A DNA stretch of 64,000 nucleotides from Actinophytocola oryzae (GTDB lineage Bacteria > Actinomycetota > Actinomycetes > Mycobacteriales > Pseudonocardiaceae), in NCBI RefSeq assembly GCF_004364325.1, contig NZ_SOCP01000021.1, forward strand, positions 124,001 through 188,000, read 5' to 3'. The notes beneath the pieces were generated by a model, which had not been told where the DNA came from, searched no databases, and saw only the letters and a program-made list of their open reading frames with translations. Of the stretch, positions 16,658-24,751 are shown piece after piece. Positions within the stretch are counted from its first letter, which is position 1, and every line of letters starts with the position of its first letter. The translations under genes were made by a program, and so were the position numbers.

Positions 16658-18085
16658 TCACGCCGCCTTGGGGAGATCGGTGTCCTGGACGACCGGCTCG
16701 ATCCCGGCCGGCGCCTCCCACGTGAAGGGCTGCCTGCTCTCCTTCGACGGCCCACGCGCCGACTTCCACAGCACCCGCAGGATCATGGCCGGGTTCATCA
16801 GCACCTCGGGCCCGGCGACCATCGTGGCGGCCTTCATGTACGCCAGGGTGACCTTGGCGTCGTGGGTCGCGGCGATCTGCACGCGCTTGAGGAACGCGTT
16901 CTGCATGCGCACCCGGAAGGTCCGGTTGCCGGGCACCTTCGGGTAGGCGAGGTCCATCACGTTCGTCATGTCCCAGGCGGCGTCGACACCGTTCTTCGCC
17001 AGGTCGCGGAAGTAGTCGAGCGGGTCGGGTGCCGCACCGCTGTGCAGGTGCTGGCGGATGGTCTGCGCACACACGCCCGCGATGGTCATGCCCTGCGCGT
17101 ACACCGGGTTGAAGCAGGTGATCGCGTCGCCGGTGACCAGCAGGTTGTCGGGGAAGCGGGTCAGCTTGTGGTAGTTGCGGCGCAGCGTGGTGGGGAACTT
17201 GAACTTGACCGGCTCGTCGACCGGGTCGGCCCAGCGCAGCACGTCGTAGACGTCGCGGGCGGGCAGGGACTTCAGCCACTCGTAGAGCCCGGCCTGGTCG
17301 GTGGGCGGGTGGTCGCCGAGGATGCCGTAGGTGGTCACCTCGAGGCGGCCGCCGTCGACCCGGAAGAAGACGGCGCCGCGGGGGAGACCCGCGTGCCCGA
17401 CGGGGTTGATGGCGTGGTCGCCCTGCATCGCGTTGACGCCGGGGCGCAGCTTGAAGTGCTGCGTCACGTACGCGAGGTCGATCTTCTTGCGCTCCTCCTC
17501 GGGCTTGGCGTACCCGAGCTGCTCGAGCCACACGGGGGTGCGGGAGCCGCGGCCGGTGGCGTCGACCACGAGGTCGGCATCGAGGACCGTTTCTTCCTTC
17601 TTGCCGCGGGCCTGTATCCGCGCGCCGGTGATCCGGCTCCTGTCCGCCGACGCCGTGATGCCGAGGATGTCGTACTCCTCGAAGAACTTCACGTTGGGCA
17701 GCAGCTGGACCCGCTCGCGGATGTAGTACTCCAGGAGCGGCCGGACGATGCCGAAGCTGAACAGGTCACCGTGGACCTGCTTGAGCCGGTTGCCCTGGAA
17801 GTACCAGCGGACCTCGCCGGAGACGTCGCCGGTGGGGATGTCGTCGTCGAGCAGCTGCTGCTTGATCCCGGGGAAGAGCTCCTCCATGATCTGCACGCCG
17901 CGGGTGAGCAGGCCGTTCGCCTGGTAGGTCTGCGGGCAGTGCTTGCGGGGACCCTTGAGCCCGACGATCTTGTCGCGGTCCACGATGTGGACCTCGTCGT
18001 AGGCGTCCGCGAGCACCTTCGCCGCGAACAACCCGGCAATGCTGCCGCCGAGCACCACCGCGCGGGTCGGCACGTCCTGGCCCAT
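16658..18085 (-). CDS. FAD-dependent monooxygenase/oxidoreductase
   Basis: This 475-residue flavoprotein has an N-terminal dinucleotide fold VVLGGSIAGLFAAKVL with the strand end EVHIVDRD, a second DLVVDATGRGSRTPVWL (DG-type motif) around residue 190, and GDAITCFNPVYAQGMTIAG around residue 325, the GD motif that binds the FAD ribityl chain. These mark the class A/squalene-epoxidase-like flavoprotein group. It lacks the WxWxIP motif of tryptophan halogenases. It most likely hydroxylates or epoxidises a pathway intermediate. ATG at 18085 is preferred because AAGGAGGTGA precedes it; an ATG at 18136 overlaps the SDR stop (ATGA) and is the alternative coupled start. Confidence 0.8.
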   Translation of the reverse strand: MGQDVPTRAVVLGGSIAGLFAAKVLADAYDEVHIVDRDKIVGLKGPRKHCPQTYQANGLLTRGVQIMEELFPGIKQQLLDDDIPTGDVSGEVRWYFQGNRLKQVHGDLFSFGIVRPLLEYYIRERVQLLPNVKFFEEYDILGITASADRSRITGARIQARGKKEETVLDADLVVDATGRGSRTPVWLEQLGYAKPEEERKKIDLAYVTQHFKLRPGVNAMQGDHAINPVGHAGLPRGAVFFRVDGGRLEVTTYGILGDHPPTDQAGLYEWLKSLPARDVYDVLRWADPVDEPVKFKFPTTLRRNYHKLTRFPDNLLVTGDAITCFNPVYAQGMTIAGVCAQTIRQHLHSGAAPDPLDYFRDLAKNGVDAAWDMTNVMDLAYPKVPGNRTFRVRMQNAFLKRVQIAATHDAKVTLAYMKAATMVAGPEVLMNPAMILRVLWKSARGPSKESRQPFTWEAPAGIEPVVQDTDLPKAA

Positions 18086-18132
18086 CGCGGTCACCTCCTT
18101 GTTTTCGTTGTCATACCTGGGGAACTCCGTGG

Positions 18133-18885
18133 TCATACGGGATCGGAGTGCGTGAGCCCGCCGTCGACACCGAGGTCCTGGCCGGTGATGTAGGCCGCGC
18201 GCGGGGACAGCAGGAAGGTCACGGCGTCGGCGACGTCCTCGGGCCGCCCGAGTCGACCGAGCGGGACACCGGACCGGATGGCCTCGTGGGCCTCGGTGGG
18301 CACGACCGTGTCGAGCAGGTCGGTGGGCACGAAGCCGGGGCTCACCGCGTTGACGCGGATGTTCCGGCCCGCGAGGTCGGAGGCGAGCGTGCGGGTCAGG
18401 TTGGTCACGGCGGCCTTCGTGGCGGCGTAGACCGAGGCGAACCCGTTGCCGCGGTGGGTGAGGCAGGTGCCGTTGATCACGACGGACCCGCCGGTGTCGA
18501 ACAGCGGGACCGCTTTCTGGATGGTGAAGAAAGTGCCCTTGAAATTGACGCCGACAATCCGGTCGAAATCGTTTTCGGTCACCGTTTCGATCCGGGAGGA
18601 GAACGCGACCCCGGCATTGGCGAAAACCCCGTCGAGCCGCCCGAAGCTGATCCGGATCCGGTCGACCAGCTCGTCCAGCTCGGCCACGACGGACACGTCG
18701 GTGGCGACGGCGAGAACGCGGTCACCACTGGGATCCAGCTCCTTGGCCGCGGCGTCGATCGTGTCGGTACGCCGGGCGGCGAGCACGACGTTGGCGCCCG
18801 CGTCGACGAGCCGCCGCGCGGTGGCAAGACCTATTCCGGTGCCACCGCCGGTGATGAGAATGGTCCTGCCGTCGAATTCAGGCAT
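18133..18885 (-). CDS. Short-chain dehydrogenase/reductase
   Basis: This 250-residue classical SDR has the NAD(P) motif TGGGTGIG at the N terminus, NAGVAF after strand 4, the catalytic YAATK and the C-terminal ITGQDLGVDGG typical of FabG-like enzymes. At the position of the usual catalytic Ser, 13 residues before the Tyr, the sequence has Thr (INGTCLTH), which may still be functional. It would reduce a ketone or oxidise an alcohol of an intermediate. It is the first gene of a minus-strand unit with the FAD enzyme and methyltransferase. A palindromic operator candidate (18924-18941) lies just upstream of its start. Confidence 0.85.
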   Translation of the reverse strand: MPEFDGRTILITGGGTGIGLATARRLVDAGANVVLAARRTDTIDAAAKELDPSGDRVLAVATDVSVVAELDELVDRIRISFGRLDGVFANAGVAFSSRIETVTENDFDRIVGVNFKGTFFTIQKAVPLFDTGGSVVINGTCLTHRGNGFASVYAATKAAVTNLTRTLASDLAGRNIRVNAVSPGFVPTDLLDTVVPTEAHEAIRSGVPLGRLGRPEDVADAVTFLLSPRAAYITGQDLGVDGGLTHSDPV

Positions 18886-18923
18886 GCGGTCAGCCTCACA
18901 CCCGCCGCCTTACCACTGCATCT

Positions 18924-18941
18924 CCAACGTTGCGACGTTGG
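18924..18941. promoter_or_regulatory. Palindromic operator candidate for SDR operon
   Basis: CCAACGT-TGCG-ACGTTGG is a perfect 7+7 inverted repeat, about 40 bases upstream of the SDR start, in the place expected for a repressor site. The regulator is unknown; TetR and HxlR candidates are encoded in the window. Confidence 0.5.
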
Positions 18942-19050
18942 GGTGGCGACGGATGACGAGCCCGACGACCACCCGCGATCTTCGAGCCGATTCCGACGCT
19001 CGACACGTGAACCCCGCCCGGCAGCCCGACCCACAAAGCAGCTCCCCGCC

Positions 19051-19103
19051 GTAACGAAGGACGCCTTCCTGACGCTGGGCGTTACGAAGGCGTCCTTCAG
19101 TAC
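19051..19103. repeat. ACTGAAGG palindrome, copy 2 (likely terminator)
   Basis: GTAACGAAGGACGCCTTC and GAAGGCGTCCTTCAGTAC arms enclose a GTTAC-bearing centre. It lies downstream of the minus-strand RibD-like gene (ending at 19244), consistent with a terminator. It belongs to the four-copy repeat set of the window. Confidence 0.7.
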
Positions 19104-19243
19104 GGGCCGGGCCCGCGGAGGGCGTCGGGCGCGCAGTGCTCGGCGCTCGCGTCGCGGGTGTCGCCAGTCGAAGACGCTGTGGCGTTGCGACCCTGTGGCG
19201 CCACCCTTCGCGCCCTTCGCGGACCCATGCCCAGCGTGGTGCG

Positions 19244-19825
19244 CTAGCGCACCGTGCGGTAGGTGAGGTGCGTGAGCGCGGGAGACGAGACCACGGCGGT
19301 CTGCTCCAGCACCACGTCCGGGCCCAGGTTGTCGAACAGCCGCTGCCCGCCGCCGAGGAACGCGGGCACCAGGTGGATGGTCACCTCGTCGACGAGCCCG
19401 GCCGCCAGGAACTGCTGCGGCACGCTCGCACCACCCATCACCCGGACGTCCCTCTCACCGGCGGCCTTGACGGCCTGCTCGTAGGCGGTCTGGATGTCAC
19501 CCACCCACGTGAACGGCGTGTGGTCGCCGACACCGTCCTCGTCGACACCGTGGGAGACCACGAAAACGGGGACGTCCCCGTGCGGTCCCTTCCCGACACC
19601 CCAGTACGGCTTGCTGTTGTCATAGGTACGCCGGCCGCAGACCAGCGCGCCGACGGCGGCGAGCGACTCGGTCATCAACGTCGAGTCGCTCTCGGCGATC
19701 TCGCCGTTCCAGACCCAGTTGTGGAGCCGGTCGCCGCCGTCGCCGAGGCCCTCGTCCGGTCGGTCGTTCGGACCGGAGATGTACCCGTCCAACGACACCG
19801 AGATATCGATGACTACCTTTCCCAC
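19244..19825 (-). CDS. RibD/dihydrofolate reductase-family protein
   Basis: This 193-residue protein has the RibD C-terminal/DHFR-like fold: ISVSLDGYISGPNDRPDEG at the N terminus, LVCGRRTYDNSKPYW in the middle and RDVRVMGGASVPQQFLAAG plus LVPAFLGGGQRLF near the end. Such stand-alone proteins are NADPH-dependent reductases of mostly unknown substrate and are common in actinobacteria. It stands alone between the palindrome at 19051-19103 and the divergent HpaB-type hydroxylase gene, with which it shares a 214-base upstream region. A reductive step in the pathway is possible, but it could also be a bystander. Confidence 0.8.
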   Translation of the reverse strand: MGKVVIDISVSLDGYISGPNDRPDEGLGDGGDRLHNWVWNGEIAESDSTLMTESLAAVGALVCGRRTYDNSKPYWGVGKGPHGDVPVFVVSHGVDEDGVGDHTPFTWVGDIQTAYEQAVKAAGERDVRVMGGASVPQQFLAAGLVDEVTIHLVPAFLGGGQRLFDNLGPDVVLEQTAVVSSPALTHLTYRTVR

Positions 19826-20039
19826 GCCTTCTCCTGTTCGTTGCCGGTAATTGCCCCGGTCACATTACCCACCGTGCCGATCCGTAACCGTGAACGCGCC
19901 GGTAATCCCCCGTACGGGAACGCGCCGCGTTCGAACAGAGCAATGTGGGAGAAGCGCAGGGCATCCGTGAAGAACGGGCCGGGCAGGAACTGCTGACAGG
20001 ATTGGTCGCGCGGGCGAAGTCTCACCGAGAGGATGTCCG

Positions 20040-21617
20040 ATGGCCGAACCGGAGCACGGCAGTACCGGCCCATCCAGTGCCGGGTCACGTCCGTTGACCG
20101 GCGCCGAGTACCTGGAGAGCCTGCGCGACGACCGCGAGGTCTACCTCTACGGCGAACGCGTCAAGGACGTCTCCGCCCACCCCGCGTTCCACAACCCGGC
20201 CAGGATGGTGGCCAGGCTGTACGACGCGCTGCACGACCCGGAGAAGAAGGACGTCCTCACCTGTCCGACGGACACCGGCAGCGGTGGCTACACCCACCGC
20301 TTCTTCACCACGCCGCACAGCGCGGAGGACCTCGTCGCCGACCAGCGGGCGATCGCCGAGTGGTCACGCCTGTCCTACGGCTGGATGGGACGCAGTCCCG
20401 ACTACAAGGCCGCCTTCCTCGGCACGCTCGGCGCCAACGCCGACTTCTACGCGCCGTACCAGGACAACGCCCGCCGCTGGTACAAGGAGTCGCAGGAGAA
20501 GGTCCTCTACTGGAACCACGCGATCGTGCACCCGCCGGTCGACCGGGACCGCCCGGCCGACGAGGTCGCGGACGTGTTCGTCCACGTGGAGAAGGAGACC
20601 GACAGCGGCCTGGTCGTCAGCGGCGCCAAGGTCGTCGCCACCGGCTCGGCCCTGACGCACTACAACTTCATCGCCCACTACGGACTGCCCATCAAGGACC
20701 GCAAGTTCGCGCTCGTGGCCACGATCCCGATGGGCGCGTCGGGCATGAAGCTGATCTGCCGCCCGTCCTACACCGCCACCGCCGCGGTGATGGGCAGCCC
20801 GTTCGACTACCCGCTGTCGTCCAGACTGGACGAGAACGACACGATCCTGGTGCTGGACAAGGTTCTCATCCCCTGGGAGAACGTGTTCATCTACGGGCAC
20901 CTCGGCAAGGTCCAGCTGTTCACCGGCCGGTCCGGGTTCCCGGAGCGGTTCACCTTCCACGGCGCCACCCGCCTCGCGGTGAAACTCGAGTTCATCGCGG
21001 GCCTGCTCGCCAAGGCGCTGGAGATCACCGGGGTCAAGGACTTCCGAGGCGTGCAGAGCCGGCTCGGTGAGGTTCTGGCCTGGCGCAACCTGTTCTGGGC
21101 ACTGTCCGACGCGGCGGCACGCAACCCCGTGCCGTGGACCAACGGCGCCGTGCTGCCCAACCCCGCCTACGGCCAGGCCTACCGCTGGTTCATGCAGATC
21201 GGCTACCCGAGGGTCAAGGAGATCGTCCAGCAGGACATCGCCAGCGGCCTGATCTACCTCAACTCCAGCGCCGAGGACTTCAAGAACCCGGAGATCCGGC
21301 CGTACCTGGACAAGTACGTCCGCGGCTCCGGCGGCGTGGACGCCGTGCAGCGGGTCAAGGTGATGAAGCTGCTGTGGGACGCGGTCGGCACGGAGTTCGG
21401 CGGCAGGCACGAGCTGTACGAGCGCAACTACGCGGGCAGCCACGAGAACACCCGCGTGGAACTGCTCAACGCCCAGATCGCGGGCGGTCAGATGGACGGC
21501 TACAAGGCGTTCGTCGAGCAGTGCCTCGACGAGTACGACCTGGACGGGTGGACCGTGCCGGACCTCTCGTCGTTCTCGCAGATGCGGGACATCCGCAACA
21601 ACCTGATGAACGGCTGA
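20040..21617 (+). CDS. HpaB-type FADH2-dependent aryl hydroxylase (SgcC-like)
   Basis: This 525-residue protein is the oxygenase component of the 4-hydroxyphenylacetate 3-monooxygenase family. The N-terminal PLTGAEYLESLRDDREVYLYG, central PPVDRDRP and MKLICRPSYTA segments, and the IPWENVFIYGH loop are family hallmarks, and the length is typical. In C-1027 the homologue SgcC hydroxylates a carrier-bound beta-tyrosine ortho to the phenol, with FADH2 from SgcE6. Here the partner is likely the flavin reductase at 39252-39776. The expected product is a beta-DOPA-type aryl group on the NRPS PCP. It heads the plus-strand run with the acyltransferase and the intact multicopper oxidase. Confidence 0.88.
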   Translation: MAEPEHGSTGPSSAGSRPLTGAEYLESLRDDREVYLYGERVKDVSAHPAFHNPARMVARLYDALHDPEKKDVLTCPTDTGSGGYTHRFFTTPHSAEDLVADQRAIAEWSRLSYGWMGRSPDYKAAFLGTLGANADFYAPYQDNARRWYKESQEKVLYWNHAIVHPPVDRDRPADEVADVFVHVEKETDSGLVVSGAKVVATGSALTHYNFIAHYGLPIKDRKFALVATIPMGASGMKLICRPSYTATAAVMGSPFDYPLSSRLDENDTILVLDKVLIPWENVFIYGHLGKVQLFTGRSGFPERFTFHGATRLAVKLEFIAGLLAKALEITGVKDFRGVQSRLGEVLAWRNLFWALSDAAARNPVPWTNGAVLPNPAYGQAYRWFMQIGYPRVKEIVQQDIASGLIYLNSSAEDFKNPEIRPYLDKYVRGSGGVDAVQRVKVMKLLWDAVGTEFGGRHELYERNYAGSHENTRVELLNAQIAGGQMDGYKAFVEQCLDEYDLDGWTVPDLSSFSQMRDIRNNLMNG

Positions 21618-21770
21618 GGTATCCGCGCGGGCCGTTCGCGAGACACGTGCCGGCAAGCTCGGAGATGCCGGTCGCGGAATGCACTAATCATAATCATGTA
21701 CCGCCGGCCCGCGTGATCACCGCATGATCAGCGCCTGAGTCGACCCAGAATCACGGAAGGTGCGTCGTCC

Positions 21771-23003
21771 ATGGCCGAGTTATCCACCAAGGTCGGGGAG
21801 CCGCAGGAAAAACTGCCGTCGCGGCTGCCGACCCTGACCGGTTCCCGGGTTATCCCCGCATTGTTCGTCTTCCTCTTCCACGCCAACGGCGAGGCCTTCT
21901 TCGCGTCGCAGGACTTCACGGCCAAGTACACGTCGGTCGTGTACCAGGGCGGCTGGGCGGCGCTCACGTTCTTCTTCGTCCTGTCCGGGTTCGTGCTGAC
22001 CTGGGGCGTGCGTCCCGCGGACGGCGCGACCGGGTTCTGGCGGCGCCGCATCTGCAAGATCTACCCCAACCACCTGTTCACCGGGGTCGCGGGTGTGCTG
22101 CTGGTGCTGTTGCTGACGGCCAACACCTCCGTCTTCGGTGGTCAGGAGCCGACCGGCGGCACGATCATCCGCCACCTGCTGCTGATCCAGTCCTGGTCGC
22201 CGGACTGGATGGTGCGCACCGCCATCAACCCGCCCGCGTGGTCGCTGTCCTGTGAGGTGCTGTTCTACCTGCTGTTCCCGTTGTTCTACGCGGGAATCAG
22301 GCGGATCCGCCCGGAGCGGCTGTGGGCGTGGTTCGCCGGGGTCGCGTCGCTCGCCTGCGTGGTCGTGCCGGTCGTCGCGGCCACGGTCATCCCGCACAAG
22401 GACCCCATCCCCGGCATGGGCTTCTCGCTCGAGCAGTTCTGGTTCATGGTGCAGTTCCCGCCGACGCGTGGCATCGAGTTCGTGCTCGGCATGCTGCTGG
22501 CGCGCATCGTGATCACCCGGCGCAGGCTGCCGATCAGCATCGGCGGCGCGGTCGCGCTGCTCGTCGGCGCGTACGCCGCGGCGCCGCTGTTCCCGGTGGT
22601 CGTGTCCAACAACGCGATCCTGCTGATCCCCATGTGCCTGCTCATCGCCAGGATGGCCGTGCACGACTGGGAGGGCAGGACGACCTGGTTCTCCGGCAAG
22701 CTGATGGTGCGCCTCGGCGAGATCACCTTCGCGTTCTACCTGTGGCACCAGATCGTCCTGATGTACGGCGACTACCTGCTGGGCAACAAGTCCTACAGCA
22801 CGCCGGTCGGGATCCTCGTGGTGCTGCTGCTGTTCGGCGTCTCGCTCGCGCTCGGCACCCTCCTGTACACGTACTGGGAGATGCCGATCATGCGGAAGTT
22901 CGGCACCCCGCGCCGCTGGAGGAAGCAGCAGGCGCTGGAGCCGGTGGTCACCGTGCCGCCGGCAGGCAAGGACGGACCCACGGAGCTGAAACGGGCGTCC
23001 TGA
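21771..23003 (+). CDS. Membrane acyltransferase, OafA/YrhL (AT3) family
   Basis: This 410-residue integral membrane protein has about ten hydrophobic segments and the AT3 motifs: an Arg before the early His (GSRVIPALFVFLFHANGEA), GWAALTFFFVLSGFVLTW, the RRICKIYPNHL segment, and NPPAWSLSCEVLFYLLFP. Family members move acetyl or other acyl groups onto sugars or antibiotics across the membrane. It may acylate the product during export, which would fit self-protection or tailoring. The fourth codon is TTA, rare in this GC-rich DNA, so translation may depend on the bldA tRNA. The 153 bases before it contain TGATCA direct repeats but no terminator. Confidence 0.82.
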   Translation: MAELSTKVGEPQEKLPSRLPTLTGSRVIPALFVFLFHANGEAFFASQDFTAKYTSVVYQGGWAALTFFFVLSGFVLTWGVRPADGATGFWRRRICKIYPNHLFTGVAGVLLVLLLTANTSVFGGQEPTGGTIIRHLLLIQSWSPDWMVRTAINPPAWSLSCEVLFYLLFPLFYAGIRRIRPERLWAWFAGVASLACVVVPVVAATVIPHKDPIPGMGFSLEQFWFMVQFPPTRGIEFVLGMLLARIVITRRRLPISIGGAVALLVGAYAAAPLFPVVVSNNAILLIPMCLLIARMAVHDWEGRTTWFSGKLMVRLGEITFAFYLWHQIVLMYGDYLLGNKSYSTPVGILVVLLLFGVSLALGTLLYTYWEMPIMRKFGTPRRWRKQQALEPVVTVPPAGKDGPTELKRAS

Positions 23004-23150
23004 GCCGATGCGGACGAGAGGTGGGTCCCGTTCCGGGGCCCACCTTTCCCGCTCCGGCCAACCGAGCACTTTGGAACAAGACGGCGTGCCTGTCTCGGTG
23101 GGATCTTGGTGCCGAGTCCGACCACCGTCGTGATAACCCATGGGGATGAC

Positions 23151-24635
23151 ATGCTCAACAGGAGAAGACTGCTCGCCATCGGGGGTGCCGCCGTCGGCGG
23201 CGCTCTGATCCTGCCGGAGGGCCTGCCCGCCGCGTCGACCACGGCGGAGGTACCACGCTCGTTCTTACCCGGCGGCGGACACCTGTCCGGCCACGCCGTG
23301 TCGGCGAACTCGGTACGTCCCGCCGCGGCCGTGCCCGCGTTCAGCGTCGAGATGCCGATACCGCCCGTGCTGCAACCGTTCAAGGCCGACCCGGACGTCG
23401 ACTTCTACCGCCTGCCGATCCAGCCCGCCAACGTGAACGTCCTGCCGGGCCTGCAGACGCCGGCGCTCACGTTCAACGGCGGCTTCGTCGGCCCCACGAT
23501 CCGCGCCAGGACCGGGCGCCCCGTGTCGCTCACGGTCGGCAACCAGCTCGGCGAGGCAGCGAACGTCCACCTGCACGGCGGCCACGTCGCGGCGATCCAC
23601 GACGGCCACCCGATGGACGTCATCGCACCGGGCGGGTCGCGCAACTACCTGTACCCGAACACCCAGCAGGGCGCCACGCTGTGGTACCACGACCACAGCC
23701 ATCACACCGAGGCCGAGCACGTCTACTACGGCATGCAGGGCTTCTACATCATCGACGACCCGGCGGAGAGCGGCCTCAACCTGCCGAGCGGTCAGTACGA
23801 CGTCCCGATCATGCTGCGCGACGGCCTGTTCGGCGAGGACGGCAGCCTCCTGATCGGCGGCGACGAGCCACGCAACACCATCCTGGCGAACGGCAAGCCA
23901 CAGCCGTACTTCCCCGTCGCGGCACGCAAGTACCGCCTCCGGCTGCTGAACGGCGCGCTGCACCGGGAGTTCTTCCTGAACCTCGGCGGCGCGACCATGT
24001 ACCAGATCGCGTCCGACGGCGGCCTGCTGCCGGCGCCGGTGGGGCGTACGGAGATCCGCCTGAGCCCGGCCGAGCGCACCGAGATCGTCGTGGACTTCTC
24101 CCGGTACCCGGTCGGCTCATCGGTCGTCCTCGGCGACTCCGGCTCCGGCCCGGTCATCCGCTTCGACATCACGCGCACGGCGTCGGACTCCAGCCGCATC
24201 CCCAGCACGCTGCGCGCGCTGCCGGCCCTGCCCACGCCCACCGCGGTGCGTGACGTGCGGCTGTTGTTCGACGTGTCCGACCCGAACAACCCGCTCGGCA
24301 CCGTCAACGGGAACCCGTTCGACCCGAACCGCGCGGACGTGCGGATCAAGCGGGGTACCACGGAGATCTGGAACGTCACCAACGCCGACCCGGCGGACTT
24401 CGAGGTGCCGCACAACTTTCACATGCACCTGGTCCAGTTCCGGGTCCTCTCCCGCGACGGCCACGCTCCCGACCAGGACGACCTGGGCCGCAAGGACACG
24501 GTGCTCATCCCACCGACGAAGTCGATTCAGGTACAGGCCACCTTCGGCGACCACCTCGGCCGCTACGTGTACCACTGCCACTACCTCGAGCACTCCCAGA
24601 TGGGCATGATGGCCCAGATGGAGATCTACTCGTAG
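23151..24635 (+). CDS. Multicopper oxidase, intact, Tat-exported
   Basis: This 494-residue CotA/laccase-like oxidase starts with a twin-arginine signal (NRRRLLAIGG). All four copper motifs are complete: HLHGGH, WYHDHSHH, PHNFHMHLVQF and HCHYLEHSQMGMM. It should oxidise phenols or catechols outside the membrane with reduction of oxygen to water, and could couple or cyclise an exported catechol-type product. It is paralogous to the degenerate copy at 9213-10436 (shared TIRAR, LWYHDH and ARKYR stretches). Codon 39 is TTA (23265-23267), a possible bldA control point. A stem-loop terminator follows directly. Confidence 0.9.
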   Translation: MLNRRRLLAIGGAAVGGALILPEGLPAASTTAEVPRSFLPGGGHLSGHAVSANSVRPAAAVPAFSVEMPIPPVLQPFKADPDVDFYRLPIQPANVNVLPGLQTPALTFNGGFVGPTIRARTGRPVSLTVGNQLGEAANVHLHGGHVAAIHDGHPMDVIAPGGSRNYLYPNTQQGATLWYHDHSHHTEAEHVYYGMQGFYIIDDPAESGLNLPSGQYDVPIMLRDGLFGEDGSLLIGGDEPRNTILANGKPQPYFPVAARKYRLRLLNGALHREFFLNLGGATMYQIASDGGLLPAPVGRTEIRLSPAERTEIVVDFSRYPVGSSVVLGDSGSGPVIRFDITRTASDSSRIPSTLRALPALPTPTAVRDVRLLFDVSDPNNPLGTVNGNPFDPNRADVRIKRGTTEIWNVTNADPADFEVPHNFHMHLVQFRVLSRDGHAPDQDDLGRKDTVLIPPTKSIQVQATFGDHLGRYVYHCHYLEHSQMGMMAQMEIYS

Positions 24636-24648
24636 CTCCGAACAGCAG

Positions 24649-24678
24649 GGGCCTCCGACCCGGCCGGGTCGGAGGCCC
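24649..24678 (+). terminator. Terminator after multicopper oxidase
   Basis: A perfect 15-bp palindrome (24649-24663 with 24664-24678) lies 13 bases after the oxidase stop and is followed by TT. It probably ends the plus-strand unit starting at 20040. Confidence 0.8.
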
Positions 24679-24698
24679 TTCGCGTGACGGGTACAGCA

Positions 24699-24735
24699 GA
24701 AAGCCGAGTGGGGAGCCTGTCTCCACTCGGCTTTC
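24699..24735 (-). terminator. Terminator after MFS gene
   Basis: A 13-bp stem (GAAAGCCGAGTGG with CCACTCGGCTTTC, 11-base loop) lies just beyond the minus-strand MFS stop at 24752. Together with 24649-24678 it separates the two convergent units. Confidence 0.78.
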
Positions 24736-24751
24736 CTTGTCGGCAGTCCCG

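Larger units (their letters stand above)
18886..19243. other. 358-base non-coding region upstream of SDR
   Basis: No gene is seen. The region holds the promoter of the SDR operon, the palindrome at 18924-18941 and the ACTGAAGG-type palindrome at 19051-19103. The rest is GC-rich without clear structure. Frames crossing it lack the codon bias of the neighbours. Confidence 0.6.

Noticed and set aside
16658..18136. Flavin-dependent halogenase
   Set aside because: The protein has an FAD fold but no WxWxIP motif or halogenase-type lysine context, so it is called a monooxygenase/oxidoreductase.
19892..19926. GAACGCGCC direct repeat upstream of the HpaB-type gene as a SARP site
   Set aside because: The repeat is GC-rich and could arise by chance in this DNA; the sequence differs from the repeat near SARP 1.
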